A program made the translations under genes and the position numbers. Of a DNA stretch of 64,000 nt, positions 30,086 to 39,105 are shown one piece after another (position 1 is the stretch's first letter; each line of letters opens with the position of its first letter). The notes under the pieces were generated by a model. The model was not told where the DNA came from. It was given only the letters and a program-made list of their open reading frames with translations, and did not search any database. The stretch is from Mycolicibacter virginiensis (GTDB lineage: Bacteria > Actinomycetota > Actinomycetes > Mycobacteriales > Mycobacteriaceae): the NCBI RefSeq assembly GCF_022374935.2, contig NZ_CP092430.2, forward strand, positions 1,116,001 to 1,180,000. The letters are read 5' to 3'.

Positions 30086-32601
30086 CAGCTCTCTCCCGCC
30101 GGTGCGGCCAGGTCTACCACCATGGTCAACCCGCCGCCTGGTGTTTCTGTCGCCGAAATGGTGCCGCCCATCGCCTCAGTGAAACCCCGTGCCACCGACA
30201 GCCCGAGACCGACGCCGCTGGTGTTGTCGCGGTCGCCGAGGCGCTGGAACGGATCGAACACGTGCGCTTCGCCGCCGCGGGGCAGCCCGCGCCCTTCGTC
30301 GGCGACATTGATCAGGATCCGGTCGCCGACTTGGCCGGCTGTCACCCGCACCACGCTGTCGGAGGCGTAGCGCAGTGCGTTGTCGATCACGTTGGCGAGC
30401 ACACGTTCCAACAAGCCGACGTCGGCCATCGCGACAGTCGGGCCCACTTCGACCTTCACCTGGTCGAGCCCGCGTCCGAAGATGTTGCTGCGCTTACCGA
30501 TTCCGATCAGCGCGCGCTGCACGACCTCTTCCAGGTACACCTTGGTCAACTCCGGCCGGATCACACCCGCGGCCAGGCGTGAGGAGTCGAGCAGATTGCC
30601 CACCAGGCCGGTGAGCTGATCGACTGATTCCTCCACCGTGGCCAGCAGTTCGGCGGTGTCGTCGGGGGAGAAGTCCACGTCGTCGGCGCGCAGACTCGAC
30701 ACCGCCGCCTTGGCCGCCGCCAGTGGGGTGCGTAGGTCGTGGCTGACCGCCGACAACAGGGAACGGCGCAGCTCGTCGGTCCGCATCACCGCGTCAGCCC
30801 GACCGGCCTCGGCGGCCAATTCCTCCTGACGGACCAGTCCGGCCGCCTGCCGAGCCACCACCGACAGCACCCGGCGGTCACGGGAGGCCAACTGCCGGCC
30901 CACCATCAGCATCCAGAACTCGTCGTCGCCGACGTCGATCGCGGTGTCCGCGAGATCTACCGAGGTGCACGGATTTTCGCCGACGGAGGCGACGACTTCC
31001 GGAGTTGCACTGCTGGTTGGGACGCGGACCAGGCTTACCGCTCGTTGCGCGTAGGTCTCGCGTACCCGCTCCAGCAGGGTGTCCAGGTCCGCGCCGCGCA
31101 GCACTGACCCGGCGAACAGCGTCATCAACTCCGCTTCGCGGGACGCGCGGCCGGCTTCCCGGGTTCGTTTGGCTGCGCCGTCGACCAGGGCCGCCACGGC
31201 GATGGCCACCAGGAGCAGCACGACTTCGGTCACCGCGACGTCGTGCTCGGCAATGGTGAAATCACGCCGGGGCGCGAGCACGAAGTAGTTCAGCAAGGCT
31301 CCGGACAGCAACGCCGACAACACGGCCGGGGCAATGCCGCCGAGCAGGGCCACCACCAGCACGCCGACGAAGAACAGCGCGCTCTGGCCGGCGTCGAAGT
31401 AGCGTTCCAGCCAGCCCACCATGATCGCGCACATCAGGCACGGCACGATGACGGCGGCCAACCAGGAGGCTGCGCGCCGCTCCCGCGGCGAGATCGACAC
31501 TCCGCGGAAACTCGGCTTGGCGTCCTCGTAGGTGACGATGTGGACGTCGATGTCGCCGGACTGCTGCACCACCGCCGCACCGACACCCTCGTCGAGGATG
31601 CGGGCCCAGCGGGAGCGGCGCGAAGTGCCGATCACCAGCTGGGTGGCGTTGACGTCGCGGGCGAAGTCCAGTAGCGCGGCCGGCACGTCGTCGCCGATCA
31701 CGGTGTGCAGCGAGGCGCCCAGGCTGATCGCCAATTGGCGGATCTTGCCCACCCGGGGTGCCGGCGCACCCGAGAGGCCGTCGTCGCCCAGGACATGCAG
31801 CACCAACAGGTCACCGCCGGCCTTCGACGCGATTCGTGAGGCCCGCCGGACCAGGGCCTCAGACTCCGGGCCACCGGTCACCGCCGCGACGATGCGTTCC
31901 CGTGCCTCCCAGGTCTCGGTGATCTTCTTGTCGGCGCGGTAGCGGGTGAGCGTCGCGTCCACCTGCCCGGCCAGCCACAGCAGAGCCAATTCCCGTAGGG
32001 CGGTTAGCGTCTCGCCGCGGAAGTAGTTGGCCAACGCCGCGTCGACCTTCTCCGGAGGATAGACGTTGCCATGGGATAGCCTGCGGCGCAAGGCCTCCGG
32101 GGCGACATCGATGAGCTCGATCTGTGCGGCTTGGCGCACGACCGCGTCAGGGACGGTGTCGTGCTGGGTGGTTCCGGTGATCTTGGCGACGACGTCGCTC
32201 AGGCTCTCCAACTGCTGCACGTTGACGGTGGAGACCACGGTGATTCCGGCGGCGAGCAGTTCTTCGATGTCTTGCCAGCGTTTGGGATTGCGGCTGCCTG
32301 CGGGATTGGTGTGCGCGAGATCGTCGATCAGGACCACTTCCGGGTGGCGGGTCAGCACCGCGTCGACATCGAGTTCCCCGCCGGGCTCGCCGATGATCTC
32401 GATGCCCTGCAGCAGCTCCGCGGTCTTGCTGCGACCGTGGGTCTCGACCGCGGCAGCGACGACATCGGTGCCACGGTCGGTGCGGCGGTGTGCTTCACCG
32501 AGCATCGCGTAGGTCTTACCGACCCCGGGCGAAGCTCCGAGGTAGATGCGGAGTTCTCCCCGTGGTTCTGCAGGCTGCCCGGCTTGTCTCACGAGACTCA
32601 C
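30085..32601 (-). CDS. kdpD: Sensor histidine kinase KdpD (second copy)
   Basis: Full-length KdpD paralogue, 838 residues, cognate by position to the adjacent kdpE. Walker A GASPGVGKT is near residue 23, IDDLAHTNPAGS near 92, the USP-like VIGTSRRSRW near 328, four membrane helices at about 370-475, H-box AVSHDLRTPLAA near 620, and ATP-binding NVIDNALRYAS, DEGRGLPRGG and GVGLGLSVARG. Many blocks are shared with the plus-strand copy, and the two form an inverted pair around the MPT63-like gene. Starts at GTG 32601. All catalytic boxes are intact in both copies. Confidence 0.93.
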   Translation of the reverse strand: MSLVRQAGQPAEPRGELRIYLGASPGVGKTYAMLGEAHRRTDRGTDVVAAAVETHGRSKTAELLQGIEIIGEPGGELDVDAVLTRHPEVVLIDDLAHTNPAGSRNPKRWQDIEELLAAGITVVSTVNVQQLESLSDVVAKITGTTQHDTVPDAVVRQAAQIELIDVAPEALRRRLSHGNVYPPEKVDAALANYFRGETLTALRELALLWLAGQVDATLTRYRADKKITETWEARERIVAAVTGGPESEALVRRASRIASKAGGDLLVLHVLGDDGLSGAPAPRVGKIRQLAISLGASLHTVIGDDVPAALLDFARDVNATQLVIGTSRRSRWARILDEGVGAAVVQQSGDIDVHIVTYEDAKPSFRGVSISPRERRAASWLAAVIVPCLMCAIMVGWLERYFDAGQSALFFVGVLVVALLGGIAPAVLSALLSGALLNYFVLAPRRDFTIAEHDVAVTEVVLLLVAIAVAALVDGAAKRTREAGRASREAELMTLFAGSVLRGADLDTLLERVRETYAQRAVSLVRVPTSSATPEVVASVGENPCTSVDLADTAIDVGDDEFWMLMVGRQLASRDRRVLSVVARQAAGLVRQEELAAEAGRADAVMRTDELRRSLLSAVSHDLRTPLAAAKAAVSSLRADDVDFSPDDTAELLATVEESVDQLTGLVGNLLDSSRLAAGVIRPELTKVYLEEVVQRALIGIGKRSNIFGRGLDQVKVEVGPTVAMADVGLLERVLANVIDNALRYASDSVVRVTAGQVGDRILINVADEGRGLPRGGEAHVFDPFQRLGDRDNTSGVGLGLSVARGFTEAMGGTISATETPGGGLTMVVDLAAPAGES

Positions 32602-32629
32602 CAGACCATCATCGCGGCAACCGACGGCA

Positions 32630-33808
32630 TCAGCCAGCGACGACAGGCCGCACCATCACAGTCGGTTTGAACCCATACCTGGGGTTGCTCAGGCCGGCCC
32701 CGCTGCGGCCGGCCGATGCCACTCCAGGCACGCCGGCCCCCACGGTGTTGACCGTGCTGCCGGCTTCCTCGGCCTCGGTCCAGCCGTGGCTGACCAGGGT
32801 GGCAGTGCTCTCGGGGATCGAAGTGGCCGTTGTCGGGACCGCCGCCGGCCAACTCTGAGGCACCGAGAGTCCGCCCACCGGGGCGGCCATGCCGCTGCCG
32901 GCGAGCACCGGGGCGCGGCCCAGGGGCGTCGCTGGCGGCGTGGCTACCGAGTCCACCAGTAACGGTGAAGTCACCGCCTCTGCCGCACCGCCGTGGGCGA
33001 TGGCGATGGCGCTGGCGATTCCGGCGAACGCGTGCCACGCGCCGGCGTTGGTCAGTGCCGAACTGTAGGTCTGAAGCCCGTTCCAGATGCCGATGTTCTG
33101 GGTCGAGTTGATGAAGTTGGACAGGAAGTCGGTCAGCCCGCCCTGGGCCGGCCCGGCGGCCAACGGCGCGGCCAGGGTCTGCATGGCGGTCGGCAACCCC
33201 GACACCAGCTGCGACAACCCGTTCTGTGCGCTGCCGGCCGAGGCCTGGGCGACAGCTGCACCCTGACCGGCGATCCCGACCGGGTTGGTGCTGGGAGCGG
33301 GTGAGCTCAGCGGCTGCAGCGTCCCGGCAAGCGCTGAGGAGGCCGCGTAGCCGTACATGGCCAAGGCGTCCTGGGCCCACATCTCGGCGTACTGCGCCTC
33401 CACCGCCGCGATTGCTGCGGTGTTGAACCCCAGGAAATTCGTCGCGACCAGCGCCGCGAACTGTGCCCGGTTGGCGGCGACCACCGCCGGGGGCACCGTC
33501 ATCGCAAACGCCGCTTCGTAGGCGGCGGCCGATGCCGACGCCTGGGCGGCGGCGTGCTCGGCGGCGGCGGCCGTGGTGTTCAACCACGCCACGTAGGGCC
33601 GGACTGCGGCGGCCATCGCCGCTGCGGCCGGGCCCCGCCACTCTTCGTCGGTCAGCGTCGAGATCACTGACTCATAGGAGGCCGCTGTCGTGGCCAGCTC
33701 GGCGCCCAGCGCGTTCCATGTCGTGGCGGCAGCCGTCATCGGTGCGGCCCCGGCGCCCGAGTACATCCGAGTGGAGTTGATCTCCGGGGGCAATGCTGCG
33801 TAGTCCAT
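32630..33808 (-). CDS. PPE protein, PPE-SVP subfamily
   Basis: Type VII secretion substrate. The N-terminal PPE domain begins MDYAALPPEINSTRMYSG, with WRG in the WxG position near residue 55. The C-terminal part carries the SVP-type motif GLSVPQSWP near 310 and ends NPRYGFKPTVMVRPVVAG. Length 392. ATG 33808 is set by the PPE consensus; the open frame extends upstream through the PE gene region. It follows the unusual PE gene at 33859-34668 by 50 bases, forming a PE-PPE pair, and ends 28 bases before the kdpD start. Confidence 0.9.
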   Translation of the reverse strand: MDYAALPPEINSTRMYSGAGAAPMTAAATTWNALGAELATTAASYESVISTLTDEEWRGPAAAAMAAAVRPYVAWLNTTAAAAEHAAAQASASAAAYEAAFAMTVPPAVVAANRAQFAALVATNFLGFNTAAIAAVEAQYAEMWAQDALAMYGYAASSALAGTLQPLSSPAPSTNPVGIAGQGAAVAQASAGSAQNGLSQLVSGLPTAMQTLAAPLAAGPAQGGLTDFLSNFINSTQNIGIWNGLQTYSSALTNAGAWHAFAGIASAIAIAHGGAAEAVTSPLLVDSVATPPATPLGRAPVLAGSGMAAPVGGLSVPQSWPAAVPTTATSIPESTATLVSHGWTEAEEAGSTVNTVGAGVPGVASAGRSGAGLSNPRYGFKPTVMVRPVVAG

Positions 33809-33858
33809 GTCGTGGAAGTCCGTTTTCTCTAGTCGGTTTCGGCCAGGCTCGGTTGCCG

Positions 33859-34668
33859 CTAGACGATCGGCTTGCGCGGCATCACGACCGGCTTGACGCC
33901 GTAGCGAGGCCGGCCGAACCCGGGGCCACCACGATCGGAAGAGGCGACTGCCGGTGCCCCGGCGGGCATCGTGGCGGCGCCGTGCGGCTCGGTCGGAGTC
34001 GGGCCTGCCGCGACCAGCGGGCGCGGCTCGGCGGCCGGTGCGGCCTCGGCGGCCCACCCCGGCGGCGTTGACAGCTTGTTGAGGCCGTTGCCCTGGCCGG
34101 CGGCCCCGGCGACCGGTGCGGCGGTGGCGGCACCGGGCGTGCTCTGGGAGACCAGGTTGCCCTGGCTGACGCCCTCGACGTGGTGAATGACGCCGGACGG
34201 GTTGGTGATGAAGCCGGTGCCCAGGCCGGTGAATGCCGAGGCGGCGGAGCCGATGTTCGTGCCGTTCATCGTGGCCAGGATCGCGGAGTTGCTGGCGACT
34301 CCGCCCAGCCCGAATGTCGGGTCGGCGACCCCCGAGCCGGTGCTGCCCAGAGCGGAGCTGGCGGTGCCCAATCCGGCCGCTGCCGAGTTGGCGGTCTCGG
34401 TCTCCCCGTAGGAATCAGCGCTGACGCGCAGGGTGTGAATGAACATCTCCTGCATTGCCGCGGCCTGCGCGCTGATCTGCTGGTACAGGGTGCCGTAGGC
34501 GGAGAACTGGGCGGCCTGCAGTGCGGAGACCTCGTCGGCGGCGGCTGGGGCCAGCCCGGTGATCGGGCCGGCCGCGGCCGCGTTCTGGGCGTTCAGCGCC
34601 CCGGCGATCGTCGCTAGATTGCCGGACGCCGCGGCCAGCGCCTCGGGCTGGGTGGTCAGGAACGACAT
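33859..34668 (-). CDS. PE protein with PPE-SVP-like C-terminal tail
   Basis: Residues 1-95 are a PE domain: MSFLTTQPEALAAASGNL, a two-helix body and the type VII export motif YGETE (YxxxE) near 88. Instead of stopping there like its relatives at 36707 and 40354, it continues for about 175 residues. The tail includes LSTPPGWAAEAAP and ends GRPRYGVKPVVMPRKPIV, closely resembling the ends of the PPE-SVP proteins in this cluster (SVPxxW and RYGFKPTVM). This looks like a PE/PPE-tail chimera. ATG 34668 is chosen by homology (MSFxTTQPEAL). Confidence 0.85.
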   Translation of the reverse strand: MSFLTTQPEALAAASGNLATIAGALNAQNAAAAGPITGLAPAAADEVSALQAAQFSAYGTLYQQISAQAAAMQEMFIHTLRVSADSYGETETANSAAAGLGTASSALGSTGSGVADPTFGLGGVASNSAILATMNGTNIGSAASAFTGLGTGFITNPSGVIHHVEGVSQGNLVSQSTPGAATAAPVAGAAGQGNGLNKLSTPPGWAAEAAPAAEPRPLVAAGPTPTEPHGAATMPAGAPAVASSDRGGPGFGRPRYGVKPVVMPRKPIV

Positions 34669-34755
34669 GACATCTCCTCGGCGGATACGAGCCGGACCCC
34701 AGCTGGGCTCGGTCACCGTCCACTGTTTCGTCGGACTCCCGACGGCCAGAGGTCG

Positions 34756-34771
34756 TTAACGAGTTCTTTAC
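34756..34771. promoter_or_regulatory. TTAAC-n6-TTTAC direct repeat before PE gene
   Basis: TTAAC at 34756-34760 and TTTAC at 34767-34771, 11 bases apart, lie about 90 bases before the PE gene start at 34668. One of five matching sites in the window. Confidence 0.4.
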
Positions 34772-34801
34772 GGTCTCGCTCGGATTATTGACGGTTTGCT
34801 T

Positions 34802-35086
34802 TCAGGTCCAGCTGGAGCCCACCGCGGCGTCGGTGTGGGCCATGTTGTTGCCCGCCGACTGCACCTTCTGACCATGGGCGTTGGCCTGCTCGTAGATGAC
34901 CTGGAAGTTTCGCCCGAGCGCGGTGATGAATTCCTGGCAGGCCACCGAGCCGGCGCCGCCCCAGAAGTCCCCGGCGGCGAGCACGTCGTGCACGATCGCC
35001 TGGTGCTCGGCCTCAAGGGCTGCGGCCTGGGCGCGAATCAACGCGCCGTGTGCGTCGACGTCGCCGAACTGGTAGTTGATAGACAT
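34802..35086 (-). CDS. WxG100 protein, EsxN-like (EsxI/EsxN group)
   Basis: Small helical-hairpin secreted protein of the M. tuberculosis EsxI/L/N/O/V group, exported by ESX-5 as a heterodimer with an EsxM/J-type partner. The 94 residues begin MSINYQFGDVDAHG, with the WxG turn in DFWGGAGS near residue 43 and ending NNMAHTDAAVGSSWT. ATG 35086 is chosen by homology; ATG 35095 immediately behind AGGAG is an alternative. It lies 20 bases after the broken partner gene, so in this cassette it may lack its own partner. It differs at few positions from the copy at 37210. Confidence 0.93.
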   Translation of the reverse strand: MSINYQFGDVDAHGALIRAQAAALEAEHQAIVHDVLAAGDFWGGAGSVACQEFITALGRNFQVIYEQANAHGQKVQSAGNNMAHTDAAVGSSWT

Positions 35087-35106
35087 CTGAATCATCGCTC
35101 CTTGTG

Positions 35107-35413
35107 TTAGCTACTCAAGATCTGCTGCGAGGCAGCTTCCTGCTGTTCGTACTGGTTAGCGTCCCGGATCAGTCCGTCGCGCACACCATGCAGCATGTTG
35201 ACGATGTTGCTGAACGCGGTCTGCATCTGGCCCATGGTGTCGTAGGACGTGCGTTCGGCCAGCCCGCCCCAGCCGGCGCCGGAGATGCTGGTCGCCTGGA
35301 AATTTTCAAGCCCACATCCGCCGGGCTTCGTCCTCCACGGTCTGGGCGTGCGCATCGAATCGGGCCGCCGTCGAACGCATGGCGTCCGGGTCGGTCATGA
35401 AACGTGTGGTCAT
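35107..35413 (-). pseudogene. EsxM/EsxJ-like gene with frameshift and premature stop
   Basis: Compared with the intact paralogue at 37511-37807, the reading frame from ATG 35413 is normal for 35 residues ([14 protein letters not shown]... to RRMWA) and then hits TGA at 35306-35308. After about 19 bases the family sequence resumes one frame over ([16 protein letters not shown]) and runs to the normal C-terminus [14 protein letters not shown]. The junction has about 10 extra bases relative to the intact copy. The export motif YEQQE and the WxG turn thus lie beyond the stop. Everything else is highly conserved, so the lesion is recent. Confidence 0.85.
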
Positions 35414-35453
35414 TGCGGTAACTCCTTGACTTGTTGGTTGTGGTCTTGCGGCG

Positions 35454-36668
35454 TCAGCCGGCTAGGACCGGATGTGCGACGACACTGGGTTTGAACCCGT
35501 ACTGAGGCAGATTCCCGCTGGGGCCACCGCGGCCGGCCCCCGCCCCGATCGGCAAGCCGGCCGGTACGGCCGAGGTCCCGTTTGCTGCGGGCATGGTCAT
35601 GCCGGCGCTTGGGAGTGCCGAGACGGTGCTGGTGGGGGCTCCGGCAGCCCAGTTCTGCGGCACCGACAACATGCCGACCGAACCGGCTTGACCGAGGGCC
35701 GCCGATACCGGCGCGCCGCCGAATGCACTCAGCCCGGCCAATCCGGCTGGGCCCAGCGAAGCCACCGGGGCCACCGCGCCGACTGCCGAAGTCAGTCCGC
35801 CGGCAGCCGCGGAGCCGGCCGTCCCCAGCGATGATCCCGCGCTGCTGCCGAGACTGCTCAGGAAGCCGACCGCGGTCGACAGTGTGCTGGCGACGTTCCA
35901 GGCGCCGGTGTTCACCATCCCGTTGATGCTGTCGGTGATCTGGCTGTTGTCGAACAGGCTGCCCAGGATCCCGGACAAACTCGACGAGGCGGACGAACCC
36001 GCGCTGCCCTGGGCCGGTGAGGCCAGACCCTGCAGCACGCTGGGCAGCACCGAGACCAGTTGGCTGGCCTGGCTGTTGCCCGCTGCCGAGCTGCCCGCGG
36101 CCTGGGAGACCGCGGCAGCCTGGCCGGCCAACCCGGCCGGGTTGGTGGCCTGGGCCGGTTCGGCGAACGGCGTCACCTGCGACGCGGCGGCCGAACCGGT
36201 CGCGTAGCCGTACATGGCTGCGGCGTCCTGGGCCCACATCTCGGCGTAGTGCGCCTCGGTGGCCGTGATCGCCGGGGTGTTCTGTCCCAGGATGTTGGTC
36301 GCGATCAGGGCCATCAGCAGGCTGCGGTTGGCCGCGATCACCGGCGGGGGGACCGTCATGGCGAACGCGGTCTCGAATGCGGCCGCGGCCGCGGTGGCCT
36401 GGGTGGCGGACTGCTCGGCCTGCGCGGCGGTGGTGTTCATCCACGCCACGAAGGGAGCCGCCGCGGCGGCCATCGACGCCGACGCCGGACCGGCCCACAG
36501 CTCACCGGCCATCCGGGCGATCACCGCCTGGTAGGCCGCGGCAGTCGACCCCAACTCCACAGCCAGAGTCCGCCAAGCCGCTGCGGCGGCGATCAGCGGT
36601 GCCGCGCCCGGCCCGGTGTACATCCACGCGGAGTTGACTTCCGGTGGCAACGCACCGAACTCCATCAT
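35454..36668 (-). CDS. PPE protein, PPE-SVP subfamily
   Basis: Type VII secretion substrate of 404 residues. The PPE domain begins [19 protein letters not shown], with a WAG turn near residue 55. A Gly/Ser/Ala-rich central region follows, then the SVP motif [14 protein letters not shown] near 330 and the end [19 protein letters not shown]. Start ATG 36668 lies behind AAGGAA; the adjacent ATG 36665 would give MEFG. It is preceded by the PE gene at 36707 and followed by the esxM-like pseudogene, forming a PE-PPE-Esx-Esx cassette. Confidence 0.9.
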   Translation of the reverse strand: MMEFGALPPEVNSAWMYTGPGAAPLIAAAAAWRTLAVELGSTAAAYQAVIARMAGELWAGPASASMAAAAAPFVAWMNTTAAQAEQSATQATAAAAAFETAFAMTVPPPVIAANRSLLMALIATNILGQNTPAITATEAHYAEMWAQDAAAMYGYATGSAAASQVTPFAEPAQATNPAGLAGQAAAVSQAAGSSAAGNSQASQLVSVLPSVLQGLASPAQGSAGSSASSSLSGILGSLFDNSQITDSINGMVNTGAWNVASTLSTAVGFLSSLGSSAGSSLGTAGSAAAGGLTSAVGAVAPVASLGPAGLAGLSAFGGAPVSAALGQAGSVGMLSVPQNWAAGAPTSTVSALPSAGMTMPAANGTSAVPAGLPIGAGAGRGGPSGNLPQYGFKPSVVAHPVLAG

Positions 36669-36706
36669 GTTCTTGAGTTCCTTTGTCTTGCTTGGTTTTG
36701 CTTGAC

Positions 36707-37012
36707 TCAGCGCGCTGCGATCGCGTTGGCGGCCTCGGTCGCCTCGTATGCTGCCGCGCTGGTCGTCAGAGTGGTGACGAACATCTGGTGAATCGCATTC
36801 GCCTGGGCACTGACCGCTTGGTACAGGCCGGCGTGCGCGACGAACTGTGCGGCGGTCAACGCCGACACCGGGTCCGCCGCTGCGGGGATCACGCCGGTGG
36901 TCGCTGGGGCGGCTGCCGCGTTCTGGGCGGCCATCGCCGAGCCGATACCGGTCAATTCGCCGGCCGCGGCCGTCAGCTCTACCGGCTGCGCGCTCACGAA
37001 CGACATCAACAT
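36707..37012 (-). CDS. PE family protein
   Basis: Short PE protein of 101 residues consisting only of the PE domain: [18 protein letters not shown] at the start, [15 protein letters not shown] in the middle and the type VII export motif YEATE close to the C-terminus. ATG 37012 (MLMSFV) has AGGAG six bases upstream; 37006 (MSFV) and 37018 are alternatives. It pairs with the downstream PPE gene after 38 bases. A TTAAC-type repeat lies about 85 bases upstream. Confidence 0.9.
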   Translation of the reverse strand: MLMSFVSAQPVELTAAAGELTGIGSAMAAQNAAAAPATTGVIPAAADPVSALTAAQFVAHAGLYQAVSAQANAIHQMFVTTLTTSAAAYEATEAANAIAAR

Positions 37013-37094
37013 CACCATCTCCTAACCGATCGAGCCGGCACGGTGCCGGCCACGAGATCCACCGTGCCGCAACGGTGCTCGGTTAGCTGTTGCC

Positions 37095-37110
37095 CTTACG
37101 CGCTCTTAAC
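37095..37110. promoter_or_regulatory. CTTAC-n6-TTAAC direct repeat before PE gene
   Basis: CTTAC at 37095-37099 and TTAAC at 37106-37110, 11-bp period, upstream of the PE gene starting at 37012. It is the weakest of the five sites. Confidence 0.3.
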
Positions 37111-37156
37111 GCAGCGGAATCGAACCTTGATGAGTCCTTGATGTCTAGAAACGGAA

Positions 37157-37191
37157 AAACCCGACGCAGCCCCCTCTGCTGCGTCGGGTTT
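37157..37191 (-). terminator. Intrinsic terminator of the esx cassette
   Basis: Perfect 14-base arms AAACCCGACGCAGC (37157-37170) and GCTGCGTCGGGTTT (37178-37191) with a 7-base loop. On the minus strand the stem is followed by a T-rich stretch (GGGTTTTTCCGTTTCT). It lies 19 bases after the stop of the EsxN-like gene at 37210. Confidence 0.85.
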
Positions 37192-37209
37192 CCCGGTCTT
37201 GGGCTGACG

Positions 37210-37494
37210 TTACGCCCAGCTGGAGCCGACCGAGGCGTCGGTGTTGGCCATGTTGTTGCCGGCCGACTGCACCTTCTGACCGTGGCTGTTGGCCTGCTCG
37301 TAGATCACCGCGAAGTTGCGACCCAACTGCGCCACAAACTCCTGGCACGCCACCGAACCCGCACCACCCCAGAAATCACCGGCAGCCAGCACATCGTGCA
37401 CGATCGCCTGGTGCTCAGCCTCCAACGACGCCGCCTGAGCACGAATCAACGCACCGTGCGCATCCACATCACCGAACTGGTAGTTGATCGACAT
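37210..37494 (-). CDS. WxG100 protein, EsxN-like
   Basis: Intact 94-residue member of the EsxI/L/N/O/V group: MSINYQFGDVDAHGALI, WxG turn in DFWGGAGS near 43, and C-terminus NNMANTDASVGSSWA. ATG 37494 follows GGAG (AGAAGGAGAACCACGAAC region). It is encoded 16 bases after its intact EsxM-like partner, so the two should form the secreted heterodimer. The terminator at 37157 ends the transcript. The orthologous M. tuberculosis locus is Rv1037c-Rv1040c, as I recall it. Confidence 0.95.
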   Translation of the reverse strand: MSINYQFGDVDAHGALIRAQAASLEAEHQAIVHDVLAAGDFWGGAGSVACQEFVAQLGRNFAVIYEQANSHGQKVQSAGNNMANTDASVGSSWA

Positions 37495-37510
37495 GTTCGT
37501 GGTTCTCCTT

Positions 37511-37807
37511 CTAGCTCGACAGGATCTGCTGCGAAGCAGCTTCCTGCTGCTCGTAGTGGTTAGCGTCGCGAATCAGACCATCACGCACACCGTGCAGCAT
37601 GTTCACGATGTTGCGAAACGCGGTCTGCATCTGACCCATGGTGTCCATCGAGGTCCGCTCCGCCAGACCACCCCAGCCAGCACCAGAGATGTTGGTCGAC
37701 GACGCCCACATCCGGCGAGCCTCGTCCTCCACCGTCTGCGCGTGCACATCAAAACGGCCCGCCATCGAACGCATCGCGTCCGGATCAGTCATAAAACGTG
37801 TTGCCAC
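37511..37807 (-). CDS. WxG100 protein, EsxM/EsxJ-like
   Basis: Intact 98-residue partner of the EsxN-like protein. It begins [19 protein letters not shown], has the WGG turn in [12 protein letters not shown] near residue 45 and ends with the type VII export signal YEQQE followed by AASQQILSS. The start is GTG 37807 with AAGGAG upstream. It lies 45 bases after the PPE gene at 37853, and is the reference copy that reveals the frameshift in the 35107-35413 paralogue. Confidence 0.95.
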   Translation of the reverse strand: MATRFMTDPDAMRSMAGRFDVHAQTVEDEARRMWASSTNISGAGWGGLAERTSMDTMGQMQTAFRNIVNMLHGVRDGLIRDANHYEQQEAASQQILSS

Positions 37808-37852
37808 TGTTGTGTCTCCTTTTCTGCGGGTTCCGCTGTGTGGTGAGGGGGT

Positions 37853-39097
37853 TTATCCGGCAACTACCGGGCGGGCCATGACGGTCGGCTTGAAACCGTA
37901 GCGCGGGGTGCTCAGACCGAAGCCGCCGCGTTCTGCGCCCATCGGCATCCCGCCGGGCATGGCCGCCATCGACTCGATCTCTTCGGGGGCGGCTGCCCAG
38001 CTGCTGCCCTGCAAGGCATTGGCCGTATCGACGGCACTGGCGGCGGGCGCCGCTGCGGCCCACGTCGGTGGCGTGGACAGCTCGCCGACCAAGGTGGCCT
38101 GACCCACGCCGGCCGACACAGACGGTGCGCTCGCGGTGAATGCGGACGCGCCGCCCAGCGCGCCCAGGCTGCTCAACGGGCCACCCGGGGCCAGCAGGGC
38201 GCCGATGCCGGCACCGGCGGTACCACCGCCGAGGGCGTTGAAACCGCCACCGGAGAAGAACGTGGTCATGGTCGGAATCAAACTTGCGGGGATGAATGCC
38301 GCGGAGGTTCCCGTAAGGCTCATCGTGCCGTTGAGCGGGTAAGTCATCAGCGACACCACACCGTTGATCGAGGCGTTTCGGCCGATGGCTTCGAGCAGTC
38401 CGGCGAGCGTGGGCGGGGGCAGACCGGCGTCAGCGGTACCAGGCGAGGTCAGCGTCTGAAGCGTGTTGGGCAGCGACGAAATCGCCTGCGCGGCCTGCGC
38501 GCTGTTGTTGGCGGCGGTGTTGCCGGTGGCCTGCCCGACCGCGGCGGCCTGGTTGGCCGTCCCGTCCGGGTTGGTGGTCTGGTTGGGCTCGCTGAACGGT
38601 GTCACCTTGGTCGCCGTCGCCGAGGACGCGGCGTAGCTGTACATGACATCGGTGGCCTGCGCCCACATCTCGAAATACTGTGCGTCGCTTGCCATGATGG
38701 CGGCCGAGTTCTGGCCGACGACGTTGGTTGCCACCAGTTGCTTCTGCTGGGCGCGATTGGCGGCGATCACCGCCGGGGGAGGGGTTGCCGCGTGCGCCGC
38801 CTCGAACGCGGCCGCTGCGGCGGTGGCCTGGGTGGCCGCCTCCTCGGCCTTGGCCGCGGTGTCGGCCATCCACGCCAGATACGGCTTGGTGGCCGCCGAC
38901 ATCGAGGCCGATGCCGGGCCCATCCACTCCTCGTCGACGAGTTGGGTGATCGTCGTTTCGTACGACGTCAACGCCGAGGAGATTTCGGCGGCCAGTCCGC
39001 GCCAGGCGGAGGCGACCGTCATCATCGGCGTGGAGCCGGGACCGGCGTACAGACGCCCGGAGTTGATCTCCGGCGACAGCAGTGCGTAGTCGATCAT
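37853..39097 (-). CDS. PPE protein with SPE variant of the PPE motif
   Basis: A 414-residue PPE-SVP-type protein. It begins MIDYALLSPEINSGRLYAG, so the first proline of the eponymous PPE triplet is Ser. The WMG turn is near residue 56. The C-terminal motif is GELSTPPTWAAAAP, with STP in place of SVP, and the end is TPRYGFKPTVMARPVVAG. ATG 39097 has AGGAG at good spacing and lies eight bases after the preceding PPE stop. It is one of two consecutive PPE genes in this cassette. Confidence 0.9.
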   Translation of the reverse strand: MIDYALLSPEINSGRLYAGPGSTPMMTVASAWRGLAAEISSALTSYETTITQLVDEEWMGPASASMSAATKPYLAWMADTAAKAEEAATQATAAAAAFEAAHAATPPPAVIAANRAQQKQLVATNVVGQNSAAIMASDAQYFEMWAQATDVMYSYAASSATATKVTPFSEPNQTTNPDGTANQAAAVGQATGNTAANNSAQAAQAISSLPNTLQTLTSPGTADAGLPPPTLAGLLEAIGRNASINGVVSLMTYPLNGTMSLTGTSAAFIPASLIPTMTTFFSGGGFNALGGGTAGAGIGALLAPGGPLSSLGALGGASAFTASAPSVSAGVGQATLVGELSTPPTWAAAAPAASAVDTANALQGSSWAAAPEEIESMAAMPGGMPMGAERGGFGLSTPRYGFKPTVMARPVVAG

Positions 39098-39105
39098 GGT
39101 TGCTC

